63,539 bases of DNA from Streptomyces sp. CoH27 (GTDB lineage: Bacteria > Actinomycetota > Actinomycetes > Streptomycetales > Streptomycetaceae), in assembly GCF_020181035.1 (NCBI RefSeq), contig NZ_JAIQYY010000001.1, positions 316,677-380,215 on the forward strand, in the 5' to 3' direction. Position 1 is the first letter of the stretch. The number at the start of each line of letters is the position of its first letter. The notes beneath the pieces are model-generated. The model ran no database searches. It had not been told where the DNA came from and saw only the letters and a list, made by a program, of their open reading frames with translations. Shown piece after piece: positions 18,384 through 30,578 of the stretch. Both the position numbers and the translations under genes were made by a program.

Positions 18384-19301
18384 ATGACCACGCGCACCCG
18401 CACCCGCACCACCACCACCGCCGCCATCGCCGTGGCCGCGGCCGTCACCGGCACGGCCCTGCTGGGCGCCTCCGGCGCCGCCTCGGCCGCCGCCGGCACC
18501 TCGCACGGCACCCTGACCATCAGCAACGGCACCAAGTACGTGCTGATCGGCGGGCACCGGGTGAACTTCGGGGTGCCCGTCCGGGACCTGGCCTGGTCCC
18601 CGGACGGCACCAAGGCCGCCTTCGTCGACGGCTCCGGAAACCTGGACATCGCGGACCCGGACGGCAGCCACCGCGTCGTCGTCGCCAAGAACCCCGGCAA
18701 CCAGAACTGGTCCCACCCGACCTGGCAGGTGACCGCGAAGGACACCCAGAACGGCATCCCCGCCAAGGACAACCTCATCTTCGCGGCCCGGGACAAGGGC
18801 GTGTCGCGCCTGAAGTTCATCTCCGCCAAGGCCGTCCACGGCACGCCGAAGACGCTGTCCCTGTTCGGCGACCCGGGTCCGGGCGGGGCGCTCCCGCAGA
18901 CCGGCAATGTGTGGCCCGACGCGGCCGGGCACTACGGCACTTCGGTGTACGCCAATGTCGACACCGGCGCGGTCTACATCCGTGACGACTACCTGCGTCA
19001 GCAGGGCGGCAAGCTCACCAAGGGCTCCCAGCCCGCGCTGTCCCCGAACGAGGAGGAGGTCGTCTTCGTGCGCTCGGTCGCCGGTCACGACCACGTCCTC
19101 GTCGAGGACTTCATGCACCACGACCGGCTCACGGACCTCACGCCGCACGCGACCACCGACTACACCGAGCCGGCCTGGTCCCCCGACGGCAAGACCCTCG
19201 CGGTGCGCACGCCGTCCGGCACGGTGACCCTGCCGGCGAACGGCACCGGCCGGCCGACGAAGGTCACCTCGGCCGTGGGTCTGGCGGCGTACCGCCCCTG
19301 A
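18384..19301 (+). CDS. Secreted TolB-like (PD40) beta-propeller protein
   Basis: A 305-residue protein with a signal peptide: a Thr/Arg-rich start, then AAIAVAAAVTGTALLGASG ending at an AxA site (ASAAAG, about residue 37). PD40 repeats are visible: DLAWSPDGTKAAFVDGSG, QPALSPNEEEVVFVRS and EPAWSPDGKTLAVRTPSG. It has only part of a full propeller, so it may be small or atypical. It is a likely extracellular binding protein with no catalytic motif. Confidence 0.75.
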   Translation: MTTRTRTRTTTTAAIAVAAAVTGTALLGASGAASAAAGTSHGTLTISNGTKYVLIGGHRVNFGVPVRDLAWSPDGTKAAFVDGSGNLDIADPDGSHRVVVAKNPGNQNWSHPTWQVTAKDTQNGIPAKDNLIFAARDKGVSRLKFISAKAVHGTPKTLSLFGDPGPGGALPQTGNVWPDAAGHYGTSVYANVDTGAVYIRDDYLRQQGGKLTKGSQPALSPNEEEVVFVRSVAGHDHVLVEDFMHHDRLTDLTPHATTDYTEPAWSPDGKTLAVRTPSGTVTLPANGTGRPTKVTSAVGLAAYRP

Positions 19302-19310
19302 CCCAGGGGC
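19294..19310. terminator. Short hairpin at the end of the propeller gene
   Basis: GCCCCTG-ACC-CAGGGGC overlaps the stop codon of the gene ending at 19301 and faces a convergent gene ending at 19352. It is a weak terminator candidate: a 7-bp stem with no U tract. Confidence 0.35.
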
Positions 19311-19351
19311 CGATCATGCGGGCCGGGTGGGTCCGGGCGGCGGGGTGCGGG

Positions 19352-19936
19352 TCACTTCGCCGTCCGGGCCAGCTCGGCCCGCAGTGCGTCCAGGTGCGTG
19401 TCGGCGGTGTCGTGCGGCAGGAACTCCACGACATCGAGGAACCGGAACAGCACCTGGCTGCTCGTGACGGCGTACTCGTACTCCGCGAAGCCCACCACCG
19501 CGCCCAGCGCGCCGCGGACGGCGCCGCGCACCACATGAGCGGTCATCTCGTCCGGCTCGGCCGCCGACATGCCGCGCCGGGCGTTGGGCCGGGCCAGATA
19601 CGGGCAGACCATCGAGGCGTAGAGCATGCAGGCCCGGTGTCCCGGTCCTTCGAGGGTCGGCGCGAGGTTGCGGTAGGGCCGGCCGGCGGCCCGTGCCTCC
19701 GCGATCGCCGCGCTCTCCGCGGCCCCCACCACGCGCCACACCGGGCCCTGCGGCATGGCCCGGTTGCACACCGAACACAGCCGCTTGCGCGCGCATTCGG
19801 CGCTGCGGTCGTAGTCGGTCAGGGCGAACTGCGGCTCGTCGTTCTCCCACGGAGTGATCGCCGGCACGGGATATCCACGAACGTCCCGGGGACGCGCCTC
19901 GATGCCCGCGGGCATGGGAACCTTCTCGAATCGCAC
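19352..19936 (-). CDS. Hypothetical protein with a Cys/His cluster
   Basis: A 194-residue soluble protein that I do not recognise. It carries RLCSVCNRAMP (CxxC) and, 40 residues on, GHRACMLYASMVCPYLARP, which together could bind a metal such as zinc. The middle (YRNLAPTLEGPGHRACMLYA) looks conserved, and the C-terminus is helical. No partner gene is evident: it converges with the propeller gene and is separated by 61 bases from 5-oxoprolinase. I infer a metal-binding protein of unknown role. Confidence 0.65.
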   Translation of the reverse strand: MRFEKVPMPAGIEARPRDVRGYPVPAITPWENDEPQFALTDYDRSAECARKRLCSVCNRAMPQGPVWRVVGAAESAAIAEARAAGRPYRNLAPTLEGPGHRACMLYASMVCPYLARPNARRGMSAAEPDEMTAHVVRGAVRGALGAVVGFAEYEYAVTSSQVLFRFLDVVEFLPHDTADTHLDALRAELARTAK

Positions 19937-19997
19937 AGGACATGCCTATCAGGCCAGGCCCCCCGGCACCACCACGAGGCAGACACCGCCCGGCACG

Positions 19998-23618
<3,621 letters not shown>

Positions 23619-23703
23619 GCACCCATTGTGCGCCCTCGGCAGGTGACCGGAGGGCCGGTGAGCCGCGGCTGCGGACCCAGGGGCCTGCCGCGCGGGCGGT
23701 GTG

Positions 23704-24561
23704 TCAGCCCAGGGTGAAGCGGACCGGGGTCCCCGCCGCGGCCTGGGCCGCCGCCGCCAGGGCCGGCTCCGTGACCACGCCGATCACCGGGTACCCCCCG
23801 GTGGTCGGGTGGTCGTGCAGGAACACCACCGGGCGGCCGTCGGGCGGCACCTGTACGGCGCCGAGCACCATGCCCTCGCTGGGCAGTTCGCCCGTCGACG
23901 CGCGTGCCAGCGGCGGGCCCTCGGTCCGCAGGCCGATGCGGTTGCTGTGCTGCGACACGTGGTACGTCGCCGAGGTGAGGGTGCGCAGTGCCCCGAGGGT
24001 GAACCAGTCGGCGCGGGGTCCGAGCCGCAGCGGCAGGGTCAGCCGGGCGGGCGGCGCGGGCCAGGGGGCGAGGTCGGCGGGCGCCGGCTGCGGGGCGGGC
24101 GTGCCGAGCGGGAGGACGTCTCCGGCGCGCAGCGGGTCGGGGCCGAGTCCCGAGAGCAGGTCCGCCGAGCGGCTGCCGAGGACGGGCTCGACGGCGACAC
24201 CGCCGGCGACGGCCACGTAGGAGCGCACGCCCGCGGTGACGGCGCCCACGTCCAGGACGGCGCCCGCGGGCACCCGTACGGGCAGGCCCCAGGCGGCCGG
24301 CCGTTCGTCCACCGTCACCGGGCAGGGCGCGCCGCCGACCACGACGGTCACGGTGCGGTCGGGACGCAGGGCACAGCCGGTCAGGGTCGTCTCCAGGACG
24401 GCGGCGTCCGGGGCGTTGCCGAGCAGCCGGTTGGCCAGGGTCATCGCCGGGGCGTCGAGGGCGCCGGAGCGGGGGACGCCCAGGTGGGCGTGGCCGCGCC
24501 GGCCGGCGTCCTGGACGGTGGTGAGGGCTCCGGGGCGTACGACGGTGAGTCCGGCGGTCAT
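23704..24561 (-). CDS. pxpC: 5-oxoprolinase subunit C (biotin-dependent carboxyltransferase family)
   Basis: A 285-residue KipA/AHS2-type protein. The start ATG at 24561 overlaps the pxpB stop as ATGA. Family landmarks are [31 protein letters not shown], split here as TVQDAGR, GVPRSG and [14 protein letters not shown], plus [21 protein letters not shown] and the C-terminal [10 protein letters not shown]. With PxpA and PxpB it forms the prokaryotic ATP-dependent 5-oxoprolinase that clears cyclised glutamate or glutamine. Confidence 0.9.
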   Translation of the reverse strand: MTAGLTVVRPGALTTVQDAGRRGHAHLGVPRSGALDAPAMTLANRLLGNAPDAAVLETTLTGCALRPDRTVTVVVGGAPCPVTVDERPAAWGLPVRVPAGAVLDVGAVTAGVRSYVAVAGGVAVEPVLGSRSADLLSGLGPDPLRAGDVLPLGTPAPQPAPADLAPWPAPPARLTLPLRLGPRADWFTLGALRTLTSATYHVSQHSNRIGLRTEGPPLARASTGELPSEGMVLGAVQVPPDGRPVVFLHDHPTTGGYPVIGVVTEPALAAAAQAAAGTPVRFTLG

Positions 24562-25214
24562 GGCGCACCGCTCTCGGCGCTCTCGGCGACGAACCGCACG
24601 CGCGTGCCCGGGGTGAGCAGCGCCGGTTCGTCGCGGCTGAGGTCCCACAGCGGGGCCGGGTCCGGCATCGTGCCGATCAGCTGCCAGCCGCCTGGCGTGG
24701 CACGCGGGTACACGGCGCTGTACGGACCGGCGAGCGCTACGGCACCGGCCGGCACCCGGGTGCGTGGTGTGTCGCGGCGCGGCAGGTGCAACTCGGTGGG
24801 CAGACCGGTGAGGTAGCCGAAGCCGGGGGCGAAGCCGCAGAAGGCGACGCGGTAGGTGTACGCGGAGTGCCGCACGGCGACCTCCTCGACGGCGACGCCC
24901 CACAGCGCGGCCACGTGGGGCAGGTCCGGTCCGTCGTAGCGCACGGGGATCTCCACGGCTCCGCTGTCGTCGGCGGCACGGGACGGCACGTCCCAGTCGG
25001 CGATCCGGCGCGCCAGCTGTTCGGGGTGTGTGACACCGTCCAGCAGCACCGTCCGTGCCCCCGGGACGATCTCCCCGAGCGGCGGCAGGGTTCCCGCCGC
25101 GCGCCGCCGCAACAGCTCGGTGTGGAAGGCCGCGGCCTGCTCGGCGTCCGGCAGTTCGACGAGCAGTGCGCGCCGCCCGGCGAGGCGCACCCGCACGGAC
25201 CGGCTCCGTGTCAT
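24558..25214 (-). CDS. pxpB: 5-oxoprolinase subunit B (KipI/AHS1 family)
   Basis: A 218-residue protein starting at the ATG at 25214, which overlaps the pxpA stop. Conserved parts are IPVRYDGPDLPHVA, HSAYTYRVAFCGFAPGFGYLTGLP and VPAGAVALAGPYSAVYPRATPGGWQLIG, all standard for PxpB. It works with PxpC and PxpA to hydrolyse 5-oxoproline. The reading frame stays open further upstream, but that part is antisense-type sequence within pxpA. Confidence 0.9.
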   Translation of the reverse strand: MTRSRSVRVRLAGRRALLVELPDAEQAAAFHTELLRRRAAGTLPPLGEIVPGARTVLLDGVTHPEQLARRIADWDVPSRAADDSGAVEIPVRYDGPDLPHVAALWGVAVEEVAVRHSAYTYRVAFCGFAPGFGYLTGLPTELHLPRRDTPRTRVPAGAVALAGPYSAVYPRATPGGWQLIGTMPDPAPLWDLSRDEPALLTPGTRVRFVAESAESGAP

Positions 25215-25966
25215 GCGAACGCCCCGACCTCGACCCCGGCCGCCTCCAGGGCCGCGCGTACCCGCGCCGCGATCCGGGCGGCGCCCGGGGTGTCGCCGTG
25301 CACGCACAGGGAGCGGGCGGTCACCCCGACGGTCGTACCGTCCACGGCCTCGACCGCGCCGTCCACCGCGAATGCCAGCGCACGCCGGACCACCATCTCC
25401 TCGTCGGTCACCACGGCGTTCGTCTCGCGCCGTGGCACGAGCGTGCCCTCGGAGGTGTACGCGCGGTCCGCGAACGCCTCGGGTACGCCGGTCAGGCCGG
25501 CCTCCTCGGCCGCGGCGAGCAGGCGGGAGCCCGGCAGGCCGAGCACCGACAGCGCCCCGCCCGCCAGTCGTACGCCCGCCACCACGGCCGCGGCCTGCTC
25601 GGCGTCGTGCACGGTGCGGTTGTAGAGCGCGCCGTGCGGCTTGACGTAGGCCACCTCGGCCCCGGCGGCCTGCGCGAAGACCCGCAGGGCGCCGATCTGG
25701 TAGGCCGTCTCGGCCGCCAGTTCGTCGGGCGGTACGTCCATGGCGCGGCGGCCGAAGCCGGCCAGGTCGCGGTAGGACACCTGGGCGCCGATCCGTACGC
25801 CGCGTTCGGCGGCGAGGTCACAGACGCGGCGCATCACGACAGGGTCGCCCGCGTGAAAGCTGCAGGCGACGTTGGCGCTGGTCACGACGGAGAGCAGAGC
25901 GTCGTCGTCGGTGAGGGTCCAGCGGCCGAAGCCTTCACCGAGGTCCGCGTTGAGGTCGATCACCAC
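25211..25966 (-). CDS. pxpA: 5-oxoprolinase subunit A (LamB/YcsF family)
   Basis: A 251-residue protein. The start is one of two adjacent GTG codons at 25966 or 25963; no strong ribosome site is seen. The family opening VIDLNADLGEGFGRW is present, then SVVTSANVACSFHAGDP, GAQVSYRDLAGFGRR and EVAYVKPHGALYN with conserved Asp/His residues of the YcsF fold. It is the first gene of the pxpABC-oxoprolinase operon. Two copies of a palindrome lie just upstream, between it and the divergent DUF969 gene. Confidence 0.92.
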   Translation of the reverse strand: MVIDLNADLGEGFGRWTLTDDDALLSVVTSANVACSFHAGDPVVMRRVCDLAAERGVRIGAQVSYRDLAGFGRRAMDVPPDELAAETAYQIGALRVFAQAAGAEVAYVKPHGALYNRTVHDAEQAAAVVAGVRLAGGALSVLGLPGSRLLAAAEEAGLTGVPEAFADRAYTSEGTLVPRRETNAVVTDEEMVVRRALAFAVDGAVEAVDGTTVGVTARSLCVHGDTPGAARIAARVRAALEAAGVEVGAFA

Positions 25967-25981
25967 GCGGAGAACGTAGTC

Positions 25982-25996
25982 GATTGTTGAACGATC
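25982..25996. promoter_or_regulatory. Operator copy 1 in the pxpA/DUF969 divergent promoter
   Basis: GATTGTTGAACGATC, one base off a perfect dyad (GATCGTT-N-AACGATC). It lies 15 bases upstream of the pxpA start and probably within its leader or promoter. The core TTGAAC form fits a regulator of the GntR, FadR or IclR classes, which is not encoded in the window. Confidence 0.6.
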
Positions 25997-26034
25997 CGAC
26001 AAGACCTCGATTTTTCTGAACCGCCCTCTTGTTC

Positions 26035-26049
26035 GATCGTTGAACGATC
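26035..26049. promoter_or_regulatory. Operator copy 2 in the pxpA/DUF969 divergent promoter
   Basis: GATCGTTGAACGATC is a 15-bp dyad with one central base. It repeats the site at 25982, with centres 53 bp apart (about five helical turns), so two dimers could bind on one face and control both operons. Confidence 0.65.
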
Positions 26050-26140
26050 CCCTACGGTCCCTGCATCCCCGCGGATCCGAAAGGCCCCGGATCCGCGCCG
26101 CCCGGGCGCCCAGCCCCGTCTGCGGGAAGAAGGCCACCGC

Positions 26141-26860
26141 ATGATCGTTCTCCTCGGCGTGGTCGTGGTGATCCTCGGCTTCGTCACGCGCCGCAATCCC
26201 GTCCTCGTGATCGGTGTCGCCGGTGTCTTCACCGGACTGATCGGCGGGATGAACCCGCTGGAGGTCCTCGCGGCCTTCGGCCGGTCCTTCGCCGACAGCC
26301 GCTCGGTCACCGTCTTCGCCGTCGCGCTGCCGGTGATCGGCCTGCTGGAACGCTACGGCCTGCGCGAACAGGCCCGCCGGCTCATCGGCCGGCTCGGCGC
26401 CCTGAGCGCCGGCCGGTTCCTCACCGTCTACCTGCTGATCCGTCAGATCACCGCGGCCCTCGGCCTCACCGGCATCGCCGGTCCCGCGCAGACCGTACGG
26501 CCGCTCGTCGCCCCCATGGCCGAGGCCGCCGCCGAACGCTCGACAGGCACCGCGCTGCCCGACCGCCTGCGCGAGAAGGTGCGCTCCTACGCCGCCTCGG
26601 CCGACACCGTGGGCCTCTTCTTCGGCGAGGACTGCTTCATCGCCATCGGCTCGATCCTGCTGATCACCGGCTTCGTGAACTCGACGTACCACCAGGATCT
26701 CGAACCGACCCAGCTGGCCCTGTGGGCGATCCCGCTCGCCGCCTGTGCCTTCGTCATCCACGGTGCCCGACTGCTGCTCCTGGACCGGCAGTTGCAGCGA
26801 GAGACGGCCCTCGCCCACGCCGAGCACGATCTGCCGCTGCCGAAGGGAACCGACAAGTGA
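26141..26860 (+). CDS. DUF969 family membrane protein
   Basis: A 239-residue membrane protein with about five to six helices (MIVLLGVVVVILGFV, NPVLVIGVAGVFTGLIGG, FAVALPVIGLLERYG). Conserved parts are RQITAALGLTGIAGPAQTVRPL and DTVGLFFGEDCFIAIGSILLI. GGGAAGAAGG precedes the ATG. DUF969 and DUF979 genes travel together and often with 5-oxoprolinase genes. They are thought to make a two-part transporter, so uptake of 5-oxoproline or pyroglutamyl peptides is the natural inference. Its last codons overlap the next gene. Confidence 0.88.
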   Translation: MIVLLGVVVVILGFVTRRNPVLVIGVAGVFTGLIGGMNPLEVLAAFGRSFADSRSVTVFAVALPVIGLLERYGLREQARRLIGRLGALSAGRFLTVYLLIRQITAALGLTGIAGPAQTVRPLVAPMAEAAAERSTGTALPDRLREKVRSYAASADTVGLFFGEDCFIAIGSILLITGFVNSTYHQDLEPTQLALWAIPLAACAFVIHGARLLLLDRQLQRETALAHAEHDLPLPKGTDK

Positions 26861-27831
26861 TCAAGGTCGAATGGCTCTACTGGACGGTGGGCCTCGTCCT
26901 CGTCGTCATGGCCGTACAGATGGCGGCCGACCGCACCAACCCCAGGCGCTGGACCTCCGCCGCCTTCTGGGGCCTGCTCGGGCTCGCCTTCCCCTATGGC
27001 ACCGGGGTCGCCGACGCCACCGCGCACAACGGTGGCTGGACCCTGCCGGCCGAACCGCTCGGCGTCGCCGTGCTCGCCCTGATCGTGCTCGCCGGATTCA
27101 ACTTCCTCGGCAAGGGCGAACCCGTCACCAGCACCGCGGAGGAACGCGAGGCCGCCGCGACCCGGCTCGGCAGCAGGATCTTCGTCCCCGCACTGACCAT
27201 CCCGCTCGTCGCCCTCGTGTGCGCCTCCCTGCTCGACACGTCCGGCCTGTTCGAGAAGGGCAAGGCCACGCTCCTCGGGCTCGGCATCGGCTGTCTCGTC
27301 GCCCTCGTCGTCGGCATGCTGGTCACGGGCGAGCGCAAGCTGTCCGTGCCGCTGCACTCCGGCCGCTCCATGCTGGAGGCGATGGGCTCCGCCCTGCTGC
27401 TGCCCCAGCTCCTCGCCGTGCTCGGCTCGATCTTCGCGCTGGCCGGGGTCGGTACCCAGGTCGGCAGGATCGTGCACGACGTCCTGCCCGACCACTCCAA
27501 GTACCTTGCCGTGATGGCGTACTGCGTCGGAATGTTCCTGTTCACCGTGATCATGGGCAACGCGTTCGCCGCCTTCCCGGTGATGACCGCGGCGATCGGC
27601 TGGCCCGTCCTCGTCCAGCAGATGCACGGCAATGAAGCCGCTGTCCTCGCGCTCGGCATGCTGGCCGGTTTCTCGGGGACGCTGTGCACGCCGATGGCCG
27701 CCAACTACAACATCGTCCCGGCCACGCTGCTCGAACTGAAGGACCAGTACGGCCCCATCAAGGCCCAGATCCCGACGGCGCTGCCGCTGCTGGCCTGCTC
27801 CACCGCGATCATGGCGCTGTTCGCGTTCTGA
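26857..27831 (+). CDS. DUF979 family membrane protein
   Basis: A 324-residue protein with about nine helices (LYWTVGLVLVVMAVQM, LLLPQLLAVLGSIFALAGVG, YCVGMFLFTVIMGNAFAAFPVM). The GTG start at 26857 overlaps the DUF969 stop as GTGA, with AAGGGA upstream. GFSGTLCTPMAANYNIVPATLLELKDQYGPIKAQ at the C-terminus is, in parts, a clear DUF979 mark. It is the second part of the putative transporter with DUF969. Confidence 0.88.
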   Translation: MIKVEWLYWTVGLVLVVMAVQMAADRTNPRRWTSAAFWGLLGLAFPYGTGVADATAHNGGWTLPAEPLGVAVLALIVLAGFNFLGKGEPVTSTAEEREAAATRLGSRIFVPALTIPLVALVCASLLDTSGLFEKGKATLLGLGIGCLVALVVGMLVTGERKLSVPLHSGRSMLEAMGSALLLPQLLAVLGSIFALAGVGTQVGRIVHDVLPDHSKYLAVMAYCVGMFLFTVIMGNAFAAFPVMTAAIGWPVLVQQMHGNEAAVLALGMLAGFSGTLCTPMAANYNIVPATLLELKDQYGPIKAQIPTALPLLACSTAIMALFAF

Positions 27832-27871
27832 CCGGTACCGGCCGCCCCTCTGCCCGCAGGAAGGAAGCGCC

Positions 27872-28522
27872 ATGACCCGCGTGCTCATCACCGGCTTCGC
27901 CCCCTTCGGCGGCGAGAGCGTGAACCCGTCCTGGCAGGCTGCCTCCCTCGTGGCCGCCGAGCCGCCCACCGGACTGACCGTCACCGCCGCCGAACTGCCG
28001 TGTGTCTTCGGCGAGTCCGTCGACGCGCTGCGCGACGCCGTCCGCGTGTCGGCCCCCGACCTGGTCCTGTGCCTGGGCCAGGCCGGCGGCCGCCCCGGCG
28101 TGACGGTCGAACGCGTCGCCGTCAATCTCGACGACGCGCGGATCCCCGACAACAAGGGCCGTCAGCCGATCGACGAACCCGTGGTCCCGGGCGGCCCCGC
28201 CGCGTACTTCTCGTCCCTCCCCGTGAAGGCCTGCGTCGCCGCGGTGCGCGCGGCCGGAGTCCAGGCCGCCGTCTCGCTCACGGCCGGTACGTTCGTGTGC
28301 AACCACGTCGCGTACGGCCTGGGCCACCTCATCGCCACCGAACTCCCGTACGTCCGGGGCGGTTTCGTGCACGTCCCCTGGGCCCCGGAGCAGGTCACCG
28401 ACGCCACCGCCCCGGCGCTGGAGTCCACCACGGTCGCCCGCGGTCTGCGCGCCCTGCTGCGTACGGCGGCCGCCACCCCCGCGGGCCAGGACCTGAAGGT
28501 CACCGAGGGGGCCATCCACTGA
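27872..28522 (+). CDS. pcp: Pyroglutamyl-peptidase I
   Basis: A 216-residue cysteine peptidase of family C15. It removes N-terminal 5-oxoproline from peptides, feeding the two 5-oxoprolinases encoded opposite. The catalytic triad is intact: Glu80 (VTVERVAVN), Cys143 (GTFVCNHVAYG) and His167 (GGFVHVPWAP). The opening VLITGFAPFGGESVNPSW is typical. AGGAAGG precedes the ATG and the gene follows DUF979 by 40 bases in the same direction, completing a transport, release and ring-opening route. Confidence 0.95.
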   Translation: MTRVLITGFAPFGGESVNPSWQAASLVAAEPPTGLTVTAAELPCVFGESVDALRDAVRVSAPDLVLCLGQAGGRPGVTVERVAVNLDDARIPDNKGRQPIDEPVVPGGPAAYFSSLPVKACVAAVRAAGVQAAVSLTAGTFVCNHVAYGLGHLIATELPYVRGGFVHVPWAPEQVTDATAPALESTTVARGLRALLRTAAATPAGQDLKVTEGAIH

Positions 28523-28550
28523 CCGGCCGGACGGGGCGGCGCAGCGGACG

Positions 28551-29171
28551 CTACGACGTGAGCAGCGGGCGCAGCGCGCCGTCCCGCAGCCGGTCCACCA
28601 AGGGCGGGGCGAAGCGGCGGGCCGCGAGGACCGTGGCGAGGGCGACGACACTGCCGACCAGGGCGCCCACCGCGACGTCGTGCGGGTAGTGCGCGCCGAC
28701 GTAGACGCGCGACGCCCCCATCACGACGGCCGCGAGCAGGGCGACGGAGCCCAGCCACCGGCTCACCAGGAGGAGCGACACCGCGAAGGCGAAGGCGACG
28801 GTGGTGTGGTTGCTGGGGAAGGCGTAGTCGTCGGGGGCCGGGCACGCCTCGATGAGGAAGTCGTGGGGCAGCGCCCGGCAGGGCCGGGGCTCCTGGAAGA
28901 CCATCTTGATCCCGCTGTTGACCACATAGGCGAGGACGACGGCGAACGGCGTGGCCAGCACGGCCGCCATCATCGAGCTCCCCTGCCCCCGGGCCCGCCA
29001 CCAGGCGACCAGCAGAACGAGTGCGAAGATACCGGTGCCGTACGCGCTGTACGCGGCCGCGGCCCCGTTCAGCCAGTGCGTATGGCGGGCGAAGTCGGTG
29101 ACGTCGGTGTACAGACCGCCGTCTATGGCCGCGCCGTCGAGTGCCTGAGCAGTCGGGGAAGAAGTCGTCAT
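28551..29171 (-). CDS. PAP2-family phosphatase (undecaprenyl pyrophosphate phosphatase type)
   Basis: A 206-residue membrane protein. The ATG at 29171 is preferred for the GGAG 9 bases upstream. The phosphatase motifs are in order: KMVFQEPRP, FPSNHTT (SxxH) and RVYVGAHYPHDV (RxxxxxHxxxD), among about five membrane helices. It should dephosphorylate lipid pyrophosphates such as undecaprenyl pyrophosphate outside the membrane. A large palindrome lies about 100 bases upstream at 29272. It converges with pcp. Confidence 0.9.
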   Translation of the reverse strand: MTTSSPTAQALDGAAIDGGLYTDVTDFARHTHWLNGAAAAYSAYGTGIFALVLLVAWWRARGQGSSMMAAVLATPFAVVLAYVVNSGIKMVFQEPRPCRALPHDFLIEACPAPDDYAFPSNHTTVAFAFAVSLLLVSRWLGSVALLAAVVMGASRVYVGAHYPHDVAVGALVGSVVALATVLAARRFAPPLVDRLRDGALRPLLTS

Positions 29172-29271
29172 CGAGCGGATCTCCGGGCCGTGGTGCACGC
29201 GCGGCGCGTTCCGGGGAACGCACCGCGACACTGAGTGGACGTACAGATGACCGGCAGGCGTCCAGAAGTTG

Positions 29272-29295
29272 AACGTCTACAAGTGCGTAGACGTT
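29272..29295. promoter_or_regulatory. 24-bp palindrome upstream of the PAP2 gene
   Basis: Arms AACGTCTAC and GTAGACGTT pair perfectly around AAGTGC. It lies between two minus-strand genes, 100 bases before the PAP2 start. It shares a CTAC...GTAG core with the BlaI-locus dyads at 40 and 42 kb. It could be a regulator site or, less likely, a hairpin terminator for the MFS gene on its other side, which reads away from it. Confidence 0.6.
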
Positions 29296-29327
29296 ATCAG
29301 GCGAAGATCGGTTCCCCCACCAGCGCG

Positions 29328-30578
29328 TCAGCCGACCGGGGCGAGGTCCGTACGCAGGAGCACCCGGCTCGCCCGGCGAAGGACGAGAGAGCTCAGTGTC
29401 ATGCCGGCGGCACCGATCCACAGCGTCACCGCGGCTCCCCACACCGAGCCCGACACTCCGCCCAGCACTCCCCCCAGCGGAACGCCGCCCCAGGACACGA
29501 ATCGCGCCGTCGCGCTCATCCGGCCCAGGAGCCGGTCCGGGGTGAGGGACTGCTGAAGGCTCGACTGGGACACCACCCGGACGACTCCGCCCAGGGAGAG
29601 AGCCGCGAGCCCGACCGCCGCCACGCACACGTTCCAGCCCGGCCGCGCCCAGGGCATCAGGGCGGTCGGCGGACACGTCACCAGGGGCGCGAGCCAGATG
29701 ACCCGGCGCTGTCCGAGCCGCCGCGCGACTCCGGTCGCCAGCAGAGCACCGAGCAGCGCACCGCAGCCCATTCCCGAAAGGACGAGACCGATACCGAGGG
29801 AGCCGAGCCCGATGTCCCTGTCCAGGTAGACCAGCAGCATGGTCTGATACAGGACGAGGAAGAGATTGAACATCGCGTCCCCCGCTGTGATCGCGCGCAG
29901 CACGGGATGCTGAAGAACGAAATTCAGCCCTTCTTTCACTTCCCGTGACAGGTGACGTTTCCCGCCCGCCGACGGTTTCTCCTCACGGCTGCGGATACGG
30001 AGGGCGAGAAACCCCGACGCGGCCATTCCGACCGAACTCGCCAGCAGCGCCGCGGGAGCGCCGGCCCAGCCCACCAGCGGGCCCGCCACCGCCGGGCCGC
30101 CGATGCTCGTCACCGAGCGCACGGCGGAGAGTCTGGCGTTTCCCTCGATCAGGTGGTGCCGTCCCACCAGGTGGGGGACATAGCTGGCGTAGGCGACGTC
30201 GAAGAAGACGGTCAGCACTCCGTGCAACAGCGCAGCCGTGCAGAGCCACCCGATCGTCAGCAGATGCGCCCACCAGGCCGGCGGAATCGACAGCAGGAGC
30301 AGCGCGCGCACCAGATCGGCGCTGATCATCACAGGCCGTTTCCGCATCCGGTCCACCCACGCACCGGCCGGGAGTCCGATCAGGAGCGAGCCCGCGGTGG
30401 TCGCCGCGGTCAGCAGGCCGACCTGGAATTCACCGGCGTTCAGGACCGTGATCGCAACCAGGGGCAGGGCCAGGAAAACAATCCGATCGCCCAGCTGGCC
30501 GAGCGCGGTGGCGGCGAAAAGGAGACCGAAATCCGGATTGCGCAGGAGACCGAGCCGGGAGGAAGTCTCCTTCGACAT
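29328..30578 (-). CDS. Major facilitator superfamily exporter (MFS)
   Basis: A 416-residue 12-helix transporter whose ATG overlaps the GntR stop (ATGA). The first helix is preceded by LGLLRNPDFGLLFAATALGQLGD; the cytoplasmic loop motif is WVDRMRKRP, followed by later helices such as LLVYLDRDIGLGS and GLVLSGMGCGALLGALLATG. The form is that of the enterobactin/EntS-like or macrolide-efflux MFS group. The preceding GntR gene is the likely regulator. Confidence 0.9.
   Translation of the reverse strand: MSKETSSRLGLLRNPDFGLLFAATALGQLGDRIVFLALPLVAITVLNAGEFQVGLLTAATTAGSLLIGLPAGAWVDRMRKRPVMISADLVRALLLLSIPPAWWAHLLTIGWLCTAALLHGVLTVFFDVAYASYVPHLVGRHHLIEGNARLSAVRSVTSIGGPAVAGPLVGWAGAPAALLASSVGMAASGFLALRIRSREEKPSAGGKRHLSREVKEGLNFVLQHPVLRAITAGDAMFNLFLVLYQTMLLVYLDRDIGLGSLGIGLVLSGMGCGALLGALLATGVARRLGQRRVIWLAPLVTCPPTALMPWARPGWNVCVAAVGLAALSLGGVVRVVSQSSLQQSLTPDRLLGRMSATARFVSWGGVPLGGVLGGVSGSVWGAAVTLWIGAAGMTLSSLVLRRASRVLLRTDLAPVG

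Noticed and set aside
25967..26827. N-terminal extension of PxpA
   Set aside because: It is antisense to DUF969 and crosses the divergent operators; the family begins at VIDLNADLGEG.
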